64,000 nucleotides of DNA from an uncultured Monoglobus sp. (GTDB lineage Bacteria > Bacillota > Clostridia > Monoglobales > Monoglobaceae). The notes beneath the pieces were generated by a model. The model had not been told where the DNA came from. It made no database searches and worked only from the letters and a program-made list of their open reading frames with translations. The position numbers were made by a program, and so were the translations under genes. Where the stretch lies: NCBI GenBank assembly GCA_947630505.1, contig CANRHV010000004.1, positions 1 to 64,000 of the forward strand, read 5' to 3'. Numbering within the stretch: the stretch's first letter is position 1; every line of letters starts with the position of its first letter. Shown one piece after another: positions 25,104 to 34,376 of this stretch.

Positions 25104-27348
25104 GTTATCCAAGATCTTCGGTTTTCCGAGCAAGGATATCGTGAAAATACTGCACGATTACGGCGTTTCGACCAAGAATCACATGAGCGCCTTAAACGAG
25201 TATGAGCTGGACGTGATTTTTGAGTATCTCACCCAGAAAAATATGGCGAAGAACTTCTCGGTTATAGAGAAGAAGGTTAAGAAAGAACAGCCTCTGCGCA
25301 AAAAGCAGGATAAAGGCGAGACTCAGGAGGTCGAGCGCGACTTCGCGCCCATGACCGAGATCGAGATCGGCAGAAAAACCAGAACGGTTGACACCAGAGT
25401 CAACAACGTCGATCTTGACCGCATAGACGACGAGAAGATAGAGGAGCTCATACCCGAAAACGTCAAGCAGGGCGACAAGAAGCAGAAGATAAACCAGAAA
25501 AAGAAACAGCAGCAGCGCCAGCAGCACAGCACAAAGCAGAGGCGAAAGCCCGAAAACGTTTTCAAAAAAATCGAAAAGAAAAAGAAAAAAGAAGAGCCGA
25601 TCCATGTTCTCATACCCAACGAGATCACCGCGGGCGAGCTTGCGAGCAGAATGAAAAAATCTCCCGCCGAGATCATCAAAAAGCTGATGCTTTTGGGAAT
25701 CATGGCGACAGTCAATGAGACGATCGACTTTGACACCGCCTCGCTCATAGTTGAGGAAATGGGCGGAACCTACGAAAAAGAAATAATTCTCACCGAAGAG
25801 GAAAAACTATTTGATGACTTCGAGGATTCACCCGAGCAGCTGAAGCCGCGCTCTCCGGTCGTTGTGGTTATGGGCCACGTCGACCACGGAAAGACGTCGC
25901 TGCTCGACGCCATAAGGCACACCAACGTGACCGAGGGCGAGTTCGGCGGAATCACGCAGCATATCGGCGCTCATCGCGTTCGCGTGGGCGACAAGAAGAT
26001 AACCTTCCTCGACACGCCGGGACACGAGGCCTTCACCGCGATGCGCGCGAGAGGCGCGCTGGTGACCGATATAGCCATATTGGTCGTGGCTGCCGACGAC
26101 GGAATCATGCCTCAGACGGTCGAGGCGATAAACCACGCGAAAGCCGCGAATGTCTCGATAATCGTGGCGATAAACAAAATAGATAAAGAAGGCGCCAACC
26201 CCGAGCGCGTGAAGCAGGAGCTTATGGAGCACAACCTGGTTCCCGAGGAATGGGGCGGCGACACGATCTGCGTCGAGATTTCGGCAAAGAAAAAGCAGAA
26301 CATCAAGCAGCTGCTTGAGATGGTGCTGCTGGTGGCCGAGATGAAGGAGCTTAAAGCAAACCCGGACAGAAAGGCCAAGGGCACGGTAATAGAATCGCAG
26401 CTCGACAAGGGCCGCGGCTCGGTGGCGACCGTTCTGGTACAGAACGGAACTTTGCGTGTGGGCGATCTGGTGGTCGCCGGAACCGCTATGGGCAGAGTGC
26501 GCGCCATGAACAACGACAAGGGCAAGTCGGTCAAAAAGGCAGGCCCCTCGATACCGGTCGAGATACTGGGCCTTTCCGAGGTCCCCGAGGGCGGCGACGA
26601 GTTCTATGTCGTAAACGACGAGAGACGCGCCCGTGCGGTCGTTGAGAACCGAAAGTTCAAGGAGAAACAGGAGCGTCTGACGGCGAACACCGCTATCTCG
26701 CTCGACAACCTGTTTGAGCATATCGAGGCGGGCAAGATGAAGGAGCTCAACATAATCGTCAAGGCCGATGTTCAGGGCAGCGTGGAGGCGGTCAAGCAGT
26801 CGCTTGAGAGAATATCAAACGACGAGGTGCGCGTCTCGGTTATCCACGGCGCTGTTGGCGCCATAACCGAGTCCGACGTTATGCTCGCCAGCGCGTCAAA
26901 CGCGATAATTGTCGGCTTCAATGTCCGTCCCACGGCGGGCGCCAGCGCCGCGGCCGAGGATTCGGATGTCGATCTGCGCATGTACCGCGTTATCTACGAC
27001 GCGATAGAGGATATAGAAAAGGCCATGAAAGGTATGCTTGAGCCAACGTTCCGCGAGGAGATCACCGGACACGTGGAGATCAGGACCACCTTCAAGGTCT
27101 CGGGCGTGGGCACGATCGGCGGCGCCTACGTCACCGACGGAAAGATCAGACGCGACAGCCTTGTGCGCGTGGTGCGCGACGGAATCGTTATCCACGAGGG
27201 CGAGCTCGCGTCGCTCAAGAGATTCAAGGACGACGTCCGCGAGGTAAACGCCGGTTACGAGTGCGGTCTCAGCATCAGCAATTATAACGACATCAAGGAC
27301 GGAGACGTTATTGAGGCGTATATTATGGCGCAGGTGGAACCCGAGTAA
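25081..27348 (+). CDS. infB: Translation initiation factor IF-2
   Basis: 755 residues. GTPase that brings fMet-tRNA to the 30S subunit and promotes subunit joining. IF2_N domain at residues 1-52 ([20 protein letters not shown]), a Lys/Gln-rich linker (about 60-175), a second IF2_N region, and the G domain from about residue 258 with [25 protein letters not shown] and [17 protein letters not shown]. Beta-barrel domains II and IV and the [14 protein letters not shown] region follow. It starts inside the end of ylxQ; AAAGGGTTG precedes the ATG. Confidence 0.97.
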   Translation: MEKIRAYELSKIFGFPSKDIVKILHDYGVSTKNHMSALNEYELDVIFEYLTQKNMAKNFSVIEKKVKKEQPLRKKQDKGETQEVERDFAPMTEIEIGRKTRTVDTRVNNVDLDRIDDEKIEELIPENVKQGDKKQKINQKKKQQQRQQHSTKQRRKPENVFKKIEKKKKKEEPIHVLIPNEITAGELASRMKKSPAEIIKKLMLLGIMATVNETIDFDTASLIVEEMGGTYEKEIILTEEEKLFDDFEDSPEQLKPRSPVVVVMGHVDHGKTSLLDAIRHTNVTEGEFGGITQHIGAHRVRVGDKKITFLDTPGHEAFTAMRARGALVTDIAILVVAADDGIMPQTVEAINHAKAANVSIIVAINKIDKEGANPERVKQELMEHNLVPEEWGGDTICVEISAKKKQNIKQLLEMVLLVAEMKELKANPDRKAKGTVIESQLDKGRGSVATVLVQNGTLRVGDLVVAGTAMGRVRAMNNDKGKSVKKAGPSIPVEILGLSEVPEGGDEFYVVNDERRARAVVENRKFKEKQERLTANTAISLDNLFEHIEAGKMKELNIIVKADVQGSVEAVKQSLERISNDEVRVSVIHGAVGAITESDVMLASASNAIIVGFNVRPTAGASAAAEDSDVDLRMYRVIYDAIEDIEKAMKGMLEPTFREEITGHVEIRTTFKVSGVGTIGGAYVTDGKIRRDSLVRVVRDGIVIHEGELASLKRFKDDVREVNAGYECGLSISNYNDIKDGDVIEAYIMAQVEPE

Positions 27349-27367
27349 ATTAACCGGAGGAAAATAT

Positions 27368-27706
27368 ATGGCAAATTACAGCAGAACCGACAGGGTCTCC
27401 GAGGAGATAAAAAGAGAGCTTTCGGCGATAATACGCGAGCTCAAAGACCCGAGGATACCGCAGATGATATCGGTGGTATCGGTGCGGGTGACTAAAGACT
27501 TAAAGTACGCGAAAGCGGGCATCAGCGTTATGGGCGATGAAAAAGTCAAAAAAGACGCGTTCGCGGCGCTCAAAAGCGCGGGGGGCTATATCAGAAAAGA
27601 GATCAGCCGCCGCGTCAATCTGCGGCAGACTCCCGAGTTCACCTTTGTGGAGGATGACAGCATAGAGTACGGCGCTCATATCAGCCGCCTTCTGCGGGAC
27701 CTGTAA
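27368..27706 (+). CDS. rbfA: Ribosome-binding factor A
   Basis: 112 residues, single KH-like fold. RbfA helps mature the 5' end of 16S rRNA. Blocks: RTDRVSEEIKRELSAIIREL, DPRIPQMISVVSVRVTKDL, PEFTFVEDDSIEYGAHISRL. CGGAGGA sits seven bases before the ATG at 27368; the longer frame from 27311 lies inside infB. Confidence 0.96.
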   Translation: MANYSRTDRVSEEIKRELSAIIRELKDPRIPQMISVVSVRVTKDLKYAKAGISVMGDEKVKKDAFAALKSAGGYIRKEISRRVNLRQTPEFTFVEDDSIEYGAHISRLLRDL

Positions 27707-27727
27707 ACCGATTTGAGAGGTAGTTAA

Positions 27728-28684
27728 ATGTTTAAACAGCTTATACCGATTTTAGAAAATTCATCCAAGGTGGGTATGTTCGTGCATACCCACCCGGACG
27801 GCGACGCGATGGGCAGCGCGTACGCGCTCAGTCTCGCGCTCAACCGCATGGGCAAGCGGACTCGGGTTTTTCTGCCCGAGCTGCCCGACGCTCAGGCGAG
27901 CGCGCTGGTTGTCAGAGGCGATGACACTTCGCTTGAGATCGAGGACTGCGACCTTTTGGTGGCGCTTGACTGCGCCGATTCCCAAAGGCTTGATGTTTTT
28001 AAGGACGCGTTTTTGAGCCACCCCAACACTGCCGCGATAGATCACCATATCACGCATAAGATATTCGCCAGCAGCTGCACGGTGTTCACCGCGATATCCT
28101 CGACCTGCGAGCTGATATATATGCTGCTTCGGGAGATGGGAACGGAGATAACCCGCGACATCGCGACGAATATCTATATCGGCCTTGTGACCGACACGGG
28201 GAATTTCAAATACACCAATGTGACGGGCAATACCTTGAGGACGGCCGCCGCGCTGATAGATGTGGGAATAGACTTCGCGCGAATGTCGCGGGAGCTGTTC
28301 ACGACCAAGTCGATCGGATATTACAATCTGATGCGCACCGCGCTTGAGAAGCTAAAAATCATCTGCGGGGGCAGAGCCGCGGTGGTTTATATTTCGGACG
28401 AGGATCTCTCGCGCGCGGGCATAACCGAGTCGGAGACCAACGGGATCGTGACTATCCCGGGCAGCGTTGAGGGCATCGAAGTCGGAGTGTACATAAGGCG
28501 GCGCAAGGGCGGAGAATACAAAATCAGCCTGCGCTCGAATGAATATGTTGACGTGGCGGAGCTTGCGGCCGTGTTCGGCGGCGGCGGACATCATCACGCC
28601 AGCGGCTACAGCGTGTTTGACAAGAGCGTTGACGAGATCGTGCAAGAGCTTTCAAAGGAACTTGATAAAAGATGGCGCAGCTGA
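27728..28684 (+). CDS. nrnA: DHH phosphoesterase, NrnA-type oligoribonuclease/pAp phosphatase
   Basis: 318 residues. NrnA degrades short RNA fragments and 3'-phosphoadenosine 5'-phosphate. Metal ligands: HTHPDGDAMGSAYAL, ALDCADSQRL, AIDHHITHK and GLVTDTGNFKYTNVTG, followed by the DHHA1 motif FGGGGHHHASG near the C terminus. GAGAGG precedes the ATG. The end overlaps truB by 13 bases, a conserved arrangement. Confidence 0.94.
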   Translation: MFKQLIPILENSSKVGMFVHTHPDGDAMGSAYALSLALNRMGKRTRVFLPELPDAQASALVVRGDDTSLEIEDCDLLVALDCADSQRLDVFKDAFLSHPNTAAIDHHITHKIFASSCTVFTAISSTCELIYMLLREMGTEITRDIATNIYIGLVTDTGNFKYTNVTGNTLRTAAALIDVGIDFARMSRELFTTKSIGYYNLMRTALEKLKIICGGRAAVVYISDEDLSRAGITESETNGIVTIPGSVEGIEVGVYIRRRKGGEYKISLRSNEYVDVAELAAVFGGGGHHHASGYSVFDKSVDEIVQELSKELDKRWRS

Positions 28685-29571
28685 GCGGAATAATAAACGT
28701 GTATAAGCCGCCCGGCATGACTTCCCACGATGTGGTGAACCGTCTCAGGCGGCTGCTTTGCACGAGAAAAATCGGCCACACGGGCACCCTTGACCCTGAC
28801 GCCGAGGGCGTGCTCCCGATGTGCGTGGGGCGCGCAACCAAAGCCGCCGATATGCTGACCGCCTCCGATAAGGAATATATCGCGCGCGTCACTCTGGGCA
28901 GCGCCACCGACACGCAGGATTCCTCGGGTCGGCCGACAAAGACCGCCGACATGAGCGGGTTTGAGCTGACCGAGGACGATATAAAAACTGCGGCGCGAAA
29001 ATTTATCGGCGATATAAGCCAGGTGCCGCCCATGTATTCGGCGATAAAAGTGGGTGGAAAAAAGCTCTACGAGCTGGCAAGGCAAGGCGTTGAGGTCGAA
29101 AGAAAACCCCGGACGGTTCGGATATTCGAAATTGAAATTATAAACTGCGAGCCTAAAGACGGAGTTCGCGAGTTTTCCATGCGGGTATCGTGTTCAAAGG
29201 GCACATATATCAGAACGCTCTGCGAGGATATCGGCGATGTTCTTGGGTGTTTCGCCCATATGTCGGGTCTTAAGCGTACAAGAAGCGGCAGATTTGCGGT
29301 CGCCGAAAGCTGTACTTTGGACGAGATCGCCGAAATGACAGAGCGCGGCGACATGTCGTTTTTAACGCCGACCGACGCGGTCTTTGAGGAATACAAAGCG
29401 GTCGTTCTCGGCGCCAAGGCCGCCGCTATGGTCAGAAACGGCGTCAAAGTTCACGCGCCCGATATCACCGAGGAGGGCGGAATTTACAGAATATACGATG
29501 AAAACAATAATTTCCTCACGCTCTCAAAGCGCGAAAATAACAGATTTACGATTTTAAAAACGTTTTACTAA
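28672..29571 (+). CDS. truB: tRNA pseudouridine(55) synthase TruB
   Basis: 299 residues. Makes pseudouridine 55 in the T-arm of tRNAs. NVYKPPGMTSHDVVNRLRR at the start, catalytic-aspartate motif GHTGTLDPDAEGVLPMCVG, YIARVTLGSATDTQDSSG, QVPPMYSAIKVGGKKLYELA, and C-terminal PUA domain. Translationally overlaps nrnA. Confidence 0.96.
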   Translation: MAQLSGIINVYKPPGMTSHDVVNRLRRLLCTRKIGHTGTLDPDAEGVLPMCVGRATKAADMLTASDKEYIARVTLGSATDTQDSSGRPTKTADMSGFELTEDDIKTAARKFIGDISQVPPMYSAIKVGGKKLYELARQGVEVERKPRTVRIFEIEIINCEPKDGVREFSMRVSCSKGTYIRTLCEDIGDVLGCFAHMSGLKRTRSGRFAVAESCTLDEIAEMTERGDMSFLTPTDAVFEEYKAVVLGAKAAAMVRNGVKVHAPDITEEGGIYRIYDENNNFLTLSKRENNRFTILKTFY

Positions 29572-29583
29572 AGGAGTTTATAT

Positions 29584-30531
29584 ATGGAATATTACGCTCA
29601 GGACGAGTGGTTTAACCGACATGACCTTGACAATTTAAGACTTAAAAACACCGCGGTCGCTCTCGGGGTGTTTGACGCCATGCACCTGGGGCACCTTGAG
29701 ATAGTCGACACGGTCGTGAAATACGCCCGAGAGAATAATCTCAAGTCCGCGGTGTATATGTTTCGCAACATACCAAAAAGCGTGATAACCAATACCGACA
29801 TAAAAAACGTGAACCTTTTTAAAAAGCGGCTCAGGATACTATACGATCGTGGCGTCGATATCGTGATCGCCGAGCGGTTCACGCAGGAGTACATGAAAAT
29901 ACCCTACACCGAGTTTGTGGAAAAATATCTTGTGGAAAAGTTCGACGCCAAGTTTGTGTGCGCGGGCTTTAATTACCACTACGGCTTCCGCGGCAAGGGC
30001 AACACCGAGAACCTTAAAGAGCTGTGCGGAAAGCACGGCATAAAGGTCCGCATAGCCGAGTGCAAAAGCCTCGACTGCCCGGTGTCAAGCACTTTGATAC
30101 GCCAGCTGATAGCCTCGGGCGAGATGGAGGAGGCGGCCGTGTATTTGGGCAGGTATTTTTCGGTCACCCGCCGAGTGGAGCGCGGAGCGGGCCTCGGGCA
30201 CCGCATAGGCTTCCCGACCGCCAACATAAGGCTGCCAGACTTCCACGTGGTACCCAAGTTTGGCGTGTACATAACCCGCGCCAAGGTCGGCGGCATGTGG
30301 CACCGAGCGATAACAAACGTGGGCGGCAAGCCCACGGTCGGCACCGACGAGCCCAGCATAGAAACGTATATCTTTGACCACGAGGGCGATCTGTACGGCA
30401 AGGAGATAGAGATCGAGTTCCGCAAATTTCTGCGTCCGATCGTCAAGTTCAGCGGCGTCAAGGAGCTTGAGGCTCAGCTTGAGCGCGACAAAAAAGCCGC
30501 GCTTGAATATTTCGAGAAAGAAGAGATTTGA
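29584..30531 (+). CDS. ribF: Bifunctional riboflavin kinase/FAD synthetase
   Basis: 315 residues. Converts riboflavin to FMN and FMN to FAD. N-terminal nucleotidyltransferase: ALGVFDAMHLGHLEIVDTV and PVSSTLIRQLIASGEMEEA; C-terminal kinase: GLGHRIGFPTANIRL, FGVYITRA, NVGGKPTVG. The GxFDxxHxGH signature reads GVFDAMHLGH. Follows truB by 12 bases, ending the classical cluster. RibU, the matching riboflavin importer subunit, is at 33720. Confidence 0.95.
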   Translation: MEYYAQDEWFNRHDLDNLRLKNTAVALGVFDAMHLGHLEIVDTVVKYARENNLKSAVYMFRNIPKSVITNTDIKNVNLFKKRLRILYDRGVDIVIAERFTQEYMKIPYTEFVEKYLVEKFDAKFVCAGFNYHYGFRGKGNTENLKELCGKHGIKVRIAECKSLDCPVSSTLIRQLIASGEMEEAAVYLGRYFSVTRRVERGAGLGHRIGFPTANIRLPDFHVVPKFGVYITRAKVGGMWHRAITNVGGKPTVGTDEPSIETYIFDHEGDLYGKEIEIEFRKFLRPIVKFSGVKELEAQLERDKKAALEYFEKEEI

Positions 30532-30533
30532 AT

Positions 30534-31919
30534 TTGAACAAAACCAATACAAAAAGCTATGAAATGGACATGTGCAGCGGCCCCATACTCAAAAAGATGC
30601 TGCTGTATTCCGCGCCCCTTATGGCAAGCGGCGTGCTTCAGCTTATGTTCAATGCGATGGATATCGTGGTGGTGGGCAAATTCGCGGGAGACAATTCTCT
30701 GGCGGCGGTGGGCTCCAACACCTCGATTATCGGCCTGATAACCAATTTGTTTATCGGTCTGTCGGTGGCGACCAATGTTATGATAGCCAGATTTTTCGGC
30801 TCCAAGGACGTCAAGGCGCTGACAAGAACGGTGCATACCTCGATGCTGCTCAGCCTGCTGAGCGGTATTTTACTTACGGTGATAGGCGTTGGCGGAGCCA
30901 AGTGGATACTTGAGCTTATGCAGACTCCCGCCGAGGTGCTGCCTCTGGCGGTGCTCTATCTCAGGATATATTTTCTTGGCATGACCGCCACGATGATATA
31001 TAACTTCGGCAGCGCCATACTGCGCGGCATAGGCGACACGCGTCGGCCTCTTTATTTTCTTATAACAGCGGGCGTTATAAACGTGGCGCTGAATCTGGTC
31101 TTTGTTATCATATTCAAGATGGACGTGGCGGGCGTCGCTCTGGCGACCGTTATCTCTCAGTGCGTTTCGGCGTATATGGTGACCCGCTGTCTGATGCGCG
31201 AAAAGGGCGCGATCCGCCTTCACCTCAAAGCTCTCAGGATAGACAAGGATAAGCTTTTGACGATATTCAGGATCGGTCTGCCCGCGGGGTTCCAGGGCAT
31301 AATGTTCTCGATCTCAAATGTTATTATCCAGTCGTCGGTCAACTCGTTCGGCCCGATAATAATGGCGGGAAACGCCGCGGCGCAGAACCTTGAGTCGTTC
31401 GTGTATATAGCGATGAACGCGTTCCATCAGGCTGCCGTCACGTTCACCAGCCAGAACTTCGGCGCCATGAAATGGAAAAGGATAAACAAAACCGTGGTGT
31501 ACGCCCAGGTCTGCGTGACCGTGGTGGGACTGTTGCTCGGCAATCTTGTCTGCCTGTTCGGAAAGCCGCTTGTCGGAATATACACCTCGAATCCCGAGGT
31601 CGTCAGCGCGGGTCTCGACCGCCTGAATATCATAGCCAGGACCCAGGCCACCGCCGGAATGATGGACGTCATGGTGGGCGCGCTGCGCGGAGTGGGCTAC
31701 TCGCTGATGCCTATGATCGTGTCGCTTATCGGCGTGTGCGGCATCAGGATAATGTGGATATTTACTGTGTTCCGAATGGAGCAATTTCACACGATACAGA
31801 ATCTGTACATATCATATCCCCTGTCATGGTTCGCGACATTCCTGGTTCACCTGGGCTGCTTCTTGGTCATAAGAACCAGACTCGAAAAACGAATGAAGAC
31901 CCACGGTCCGGGCATGTAA
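30534..31919 (+). CDS. MATE-family efflux transporter
   Basis: 461 residues, about 12 membrane helices. MATE exporters use sodium or proton gradients to expel drugs or metabolites. Family features: FNAMDIVVVGKFAGDNSLAAVGSN-like segment split over helices 1-2, GPIIMAGNAAAQNLESFVY, and the twin-domain repeat. It starts at TTG 30534, two codons after a TTG at 30528 that overlaps the ribF stop; AAGAAGAG fits the former. ATG at 30564 is a third option. Substrate cannot be read. Ends at a strong terminator. Confidence 0.88.
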   Translation: MNKTNTKSYEMDMCSGPILKKMLLYSAPLMASGVLQLMFNAMDIVVVGKFAGDNSLAAVGSNTSIIGLITNLFIGLSVATNVMIARFFGSKDVKALTRTVHTSMLLSLLSGILLTVIGVGGAKWILELMQTPAEVLPLAVLYLRIYFLGMTATMIYNFGSAILRGIGDTRRPLYFLITAGVINVALNLVFVIIFKMDVAGVALATVISQCVSAYMVTRCLMREKGAIRLHLKALRIDKDKLLTIFRIGLPAGFQGIMFSISNVIIQSSVNSFGPIIMAGNAAAQNLESFVYIAMNAFHQAAVTFTSQNFGAMKWKRINKTVVYAQVCVTVVGLLLGNLVCLFGKPLVGIYTSNPEVVSAGLDRLNIIARTQATAGMMDVMVGALRGVGYSLMPMIVSLIGVCGIRIMWIFTVFRMEQFHTIQNLYISYPLSWFATFLVHLGCFLVIRTRLEKRMKTHGPGM

Positions 31920-31928
31920 AAAATTTTT

Positions 31929-31977
31929 GCAAAATAAATCGGCGGCACGCTTCACGCGTAGCCGCCGTTTATTTTGC
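31929..31977. terminator. Bidirectional terminator after the MATE gene
   Basis: GCAAAATAAAtCGGCGGC (31929-31946) pairs with GCCGCCGTTTATTTTGC (31961-31977). The A/T flanks serve as T-runs for both converging genes. Confidence 0.9.
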
Positions 31978-31996
31978 GCCGTATTATATATCCGTA

Positions 31997-33247
31997 TCAA
32001 CACACAAGGTCGGCGAATCCCGTTTGATCGAAAATCGTCTGCACTGTTTCGTTTTGCCCCGTAACGGTCATATTGCCGTTTCCGACCTGCTTGATCATGA
32101 TGAGCAGAACGCGCAGTCCGGCGGACGAGATATATTCAAGCCCCGACGCGTTGAGCGTGATTTTTTCGGGCTTATCTTCCGCCGCGGCTTTTTCGTAAAC
32201 CGAGAGAAACTCCGGCGCGGTTATGGAATCAAGCCTGCCACGCAGCGTGATTTTCATTTTGCCGTCGCGCGATTTCGCGTTCACGCCGAAGCTTTTGTTC
32301 TCAAAGCCCGCTTCCGATTCTTTGTAATCCTCATCGAGAGTCATTTTCCACACGCAAAACGGCTTTATAGCTTCGGTGAGAGCCGCTTTTGTTTTCTCGG
32401 GGAAATTTTTCGTGGTGTTAAGCTCGGGCATATATTTAACAACGGGTATGCGCTCAACCTTAAAGCCCGCCGAATTTAAAAAGTCCGTCAGTTTTTCGAC
32501 CCCGTTTTGATAGTCAAAGGCGCTGACATTCATAATATTTTTTCCCATGTCAATGTCCGATTTGTTCGAAAACGCTTTTAATGAGCTCATCATAGTTTTC
32601 AAGGCATCCGCGCCGATAATCGCCTTCATCGTCGAAAGCGTCAGAGAGCTTGATTCGGGGTCGTAAGTCAGCCAGCAGCCGCCGAATTCCTTTAACACGT
32701 TTCTTATGTTCGAGCAAAGCTCGGTGATTTCGGAATCGTTTAAGTACATAATAAGTCCTTCGGTAGTGACGCAGATCTCACCCTCGGCGGAATCGAGGGT
32801 GCTTCTGAGTGACGTATAATTTGTAGCGTCGACGCTGCGGTATTCCTTGTTTTTTATTCCGCGCTCCTTGAGCGTATCGTCTATTATGGGAGCGAGCTCG
32901 TCAATTACCGCCGGAAGATCGCAGCCTATATAATGAGTGTCCTTAAACATTTCATTGAGAGCGCGCGGAGTATAGCCGCAGGGAATGTCAAGAACAGTGT
33001 TTTTCTCCGAGGCCTTTATAAGATTGTTCATGGTCCGGTAGCGCGTTTCGATCACAGCCTTGTTGGCCGTGTCGAACACCGCTTTTTGGTCGTCGCCGCT
33101 CTCCATTACGGAACCGACGTCTATGCCGAGCTTTTCCGTAAGCAGACGCGCGTCGCTGTCGCCCGCAAGGCAGATGTTCAAAACAGTCGCCTTCGCCGTG
33201 TTGAATACCGGATTTGTCCTTTCTCTCAAATTCTGCTTTTCGTCCAT
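31997..33247 (-). CDS. LCM-like O-methyltransferase fused to a STAS domain
   Basis: 416 residues. The first 310 resemble leucine carboxyl methyltransferase/PPM2-type SAM enzymes: VIETRYRTMNNLIKASE, motif I NTVLDIPCGYTPRALNEM, YIGCDLPAVIDELAP, ICVTTEGLIMYLNDSEITEL and WLTYDPESSS. Residues about 316-416 form a STAS domain with DGKMKITLRGRLDSITAPEF and LNASGLEYISSAGLRVLLI; the SS before AGLR is where SpoIIAA-type antagonists are phosphorylated. AGGAGGAG precedes the ATG at 33247. Monocistronic between repeats. I do not know an established family with this pairing; methyl acceptor and STAS partner are unknown. Confidence 0.75.
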   Translation of the reverse strand: MDEKQNLRERTNPVFNTAKATVLNICLAGDSDARLLTEKLGIDVGSVMESGDDQKAVFDTANKAVIETRYRTMNNLIKASEKNTVLDIPCGYTPRALNEMFKDTHYIGCDLPAVIDELAPIIDDTLKERGIKNKEYRSVDATNYTSLRSTLDSAEGEICVTTEGLIMYLNDSEITELCSNIRNVLKEFGGCWLTYDPESSSLTLSTMKAIIGADALKTMMSSLKAFSNKSDIDMGKNIMNVSAFDYQNGVEKLTDFLNSAGFKVERIPVVKYMPELNTTKNFPEKTKAALTEAIKPFCVWKMTLDEDYKESEAGFENKSFGVNAKSRDGKMKITLRGRLDSITAPEFLSVYEKAAAEDKPEKITLNASGLEYISSAGLRVLLIMIKQVGNGNMTVTGQNETVQTIFDQTGFADLVC

Positions 33248-33382
33248 AATAAACTCCTCCTGATATTTTTCGAGACTTAATTTATATAAATATAAGTTTA
33301 ACATTTTCTTATATTAAATTCAACACCTTGTCATAAAAGTCATTTTTAATGACGTAAACGGCATGAGCGAACATGGCCATCT

Positions 33383-33480
33383 GCCTCGCCCCTTGGGGAG
33401 AGGGAAACGTAGGTACTAGATATTAGTAACTAGGGACTAGGCATCCCTCTCAGTCTGCTTCGCAGACTTGTGATGGATGA
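33383..33480. repeat. Intergenic repeat, CGCCCCTTGGGGAG plus GTAGGTACTAG units
   Basis: GCCTCGCCCCTTGGGGAGAG (33383-33402) is followed by AAACGTAGGTACTAG with further TAACTAGGGACTAGG repeats (33404-33441), then hairpin CAGTCTGCTTCGCAGACTTG (about 33451-33470). It is a diverged copy of the 8.4-8.7 kb and 21.2 kb elements. Confidence 0.7.
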
Positions 33481-33494
33481 ACATAGTCCCCACG

Positions 33495-33523
33495 TTGACA
33501 AAACATTGTTTTCGGTGTAATAT
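33495..33523 (+). promoter_or_regulatory. Promoter for the DUF896 gene
   Basis: TTGACA (33495-33500), 17 bases, TAATAT (33518-33523); 23 bases before the ATG. Confidence 0.7.
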
Positions 33524-33546
33524 AATAAAATCGAGGAGATGATTTT

Positions 33547-33717
33547 ATGACACAGGAGAAGATCAAGCGCATTAACGAGCTTGCGAAAAAGGCGAAAAGC
33601 CCCGGCGGGCTCACCGAGGCGGAGACAAAAGAAAGAGCCGCGCTGAGAAGCGAATACCTGGCGGACGTCCGCAGGAATCTAAAGGCGCAGCTCGATAATA
33701 TCGAGATCGTGGACTGA
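33547..33717 (+). CDS. DUF896 (YnzC-like) small protein
   Basis: 56 residues. Begins TQEKIKRINELAKKAKSPGG and contains GLTEAETKERAALRSEYLAD, the DUF896 pattern (two helices forming a hairpin). YnzC in Bacillus is an SOS-region small protein of unknown role. GAGGAGATG precedes the ATG. It converges with ribU, with three bases between the two stops and no terminator visible between them. Confidence 0.85.
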   Translation: MTQEKIKRINELAKKAKSPGGLTEAETKERAALRSEYLADVRRNLKAQLDNIEIVD

Positions 33718-33719
33718 GG

Positions 33720-34313
33720 CTATTTTTTGAGTATCGGTCGCAGCCGCTTGTATAGAAGGAAAGTGAGCAGCGAGATCACGAGACCCTTTAAAAAATTAAA
33801 AGGCACAATAGAGAGGGCGATAAGCTTAAACTCGCTGTCAAATATCGGCGAGATATCGGTGCCCATTTTGATTATGGCGTCAAGCGGGAAGCCCATCGCG
33901 TTGATGTAAAACGGGAACACTATGAAATAGTTGGAAAACAGGCTGACTACGCCGAAGCACAGAGTTCCGACGAGCATTCCCAAAAGCGCGGTGCGGCGCG
34001 TTTTGTTGCGCTTGTATATTATTCCGGCAGGCAGCGTCAGGCAGCAGCCCAGGATGAAATTCGAGAGCTCGCCGACTCCGGCGGTGGACGTCATAAAGAG
34101 GTGGAGCAGGTTTTTGATAAGCTCTACCAAAACGCCCGCGATCGGGCCGAACGCGAAGGCGCAAATCAGCGCGGGAAGCTCGGAAAAGTCGAATTTAACA
34201 AAGCTCGGCACGATGGGCAGCGGAAAGTCCAGCATCATAAGCACAAACGAAACCGCTCCGCATACCGCCACCGAGGCGATCATTCTTGTGGTGATTGTTT
34301 TATTTGAGTTCAT
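33720..34313 (-). CDS. ribU: ECF transporter S component, riboflavin type (RibU)
   Basis: 197 residues, about six membrane helices. S components bind a vitamin and dock on a shared EcfA/A'/T module. The family hallmarks are present: KFDFSELPALICAFAFGPIAG, VELIKNLLHLF and GELSNFILG, which place it with RibU. AAGGAG precedes the ATG at 34313. No FMN riboswitch fits in the 60 bases upstream. The energising EcfAAT genes are not in the window. Confidence 0.88.
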   Translation of the reverse strand: MNSNKTITTRMIASVAVCGAVSFVLMMLDFPLPIVPSFVKFDFSELPALICAFAFGPIAGVLVELIKNLLHLFMTSTAGVGELSNFILGCCLTLPAGIIYKRNKTRRTALLGMLVGTLCFGVVSLFSNYFIVFPFYINAMGFPLDAIIKMGTDISPIFDSEFKLIALSIVPFNFLKGLVISLLTFLLYKRLRPILKK

Positions 34314-34343
34314 AGCGCGTACTCCTTAATATTTTTGTTTAAA

Positions 34344-34372
34344 ACCGCCCGCAGTGTTTTAGCGGGCGGTTT
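34344..34372 (-). terminator. Terminator of the VanW gene
   Basis: Minus strand: AACCGCCCGC-taaaacact-GCGGGCGGTT followed by TTAAAC. It lies between the VanW gene and ribU. Confidence 0.7.
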
Positions 34373-34376
34373 GTGA

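Noticed and set aside
34314-34376. FMN riboswitch upstream of ribU
   Set aside because: Only about 60 bases are available and they hold a simple terminator; none of the FMN motif elements is visible.
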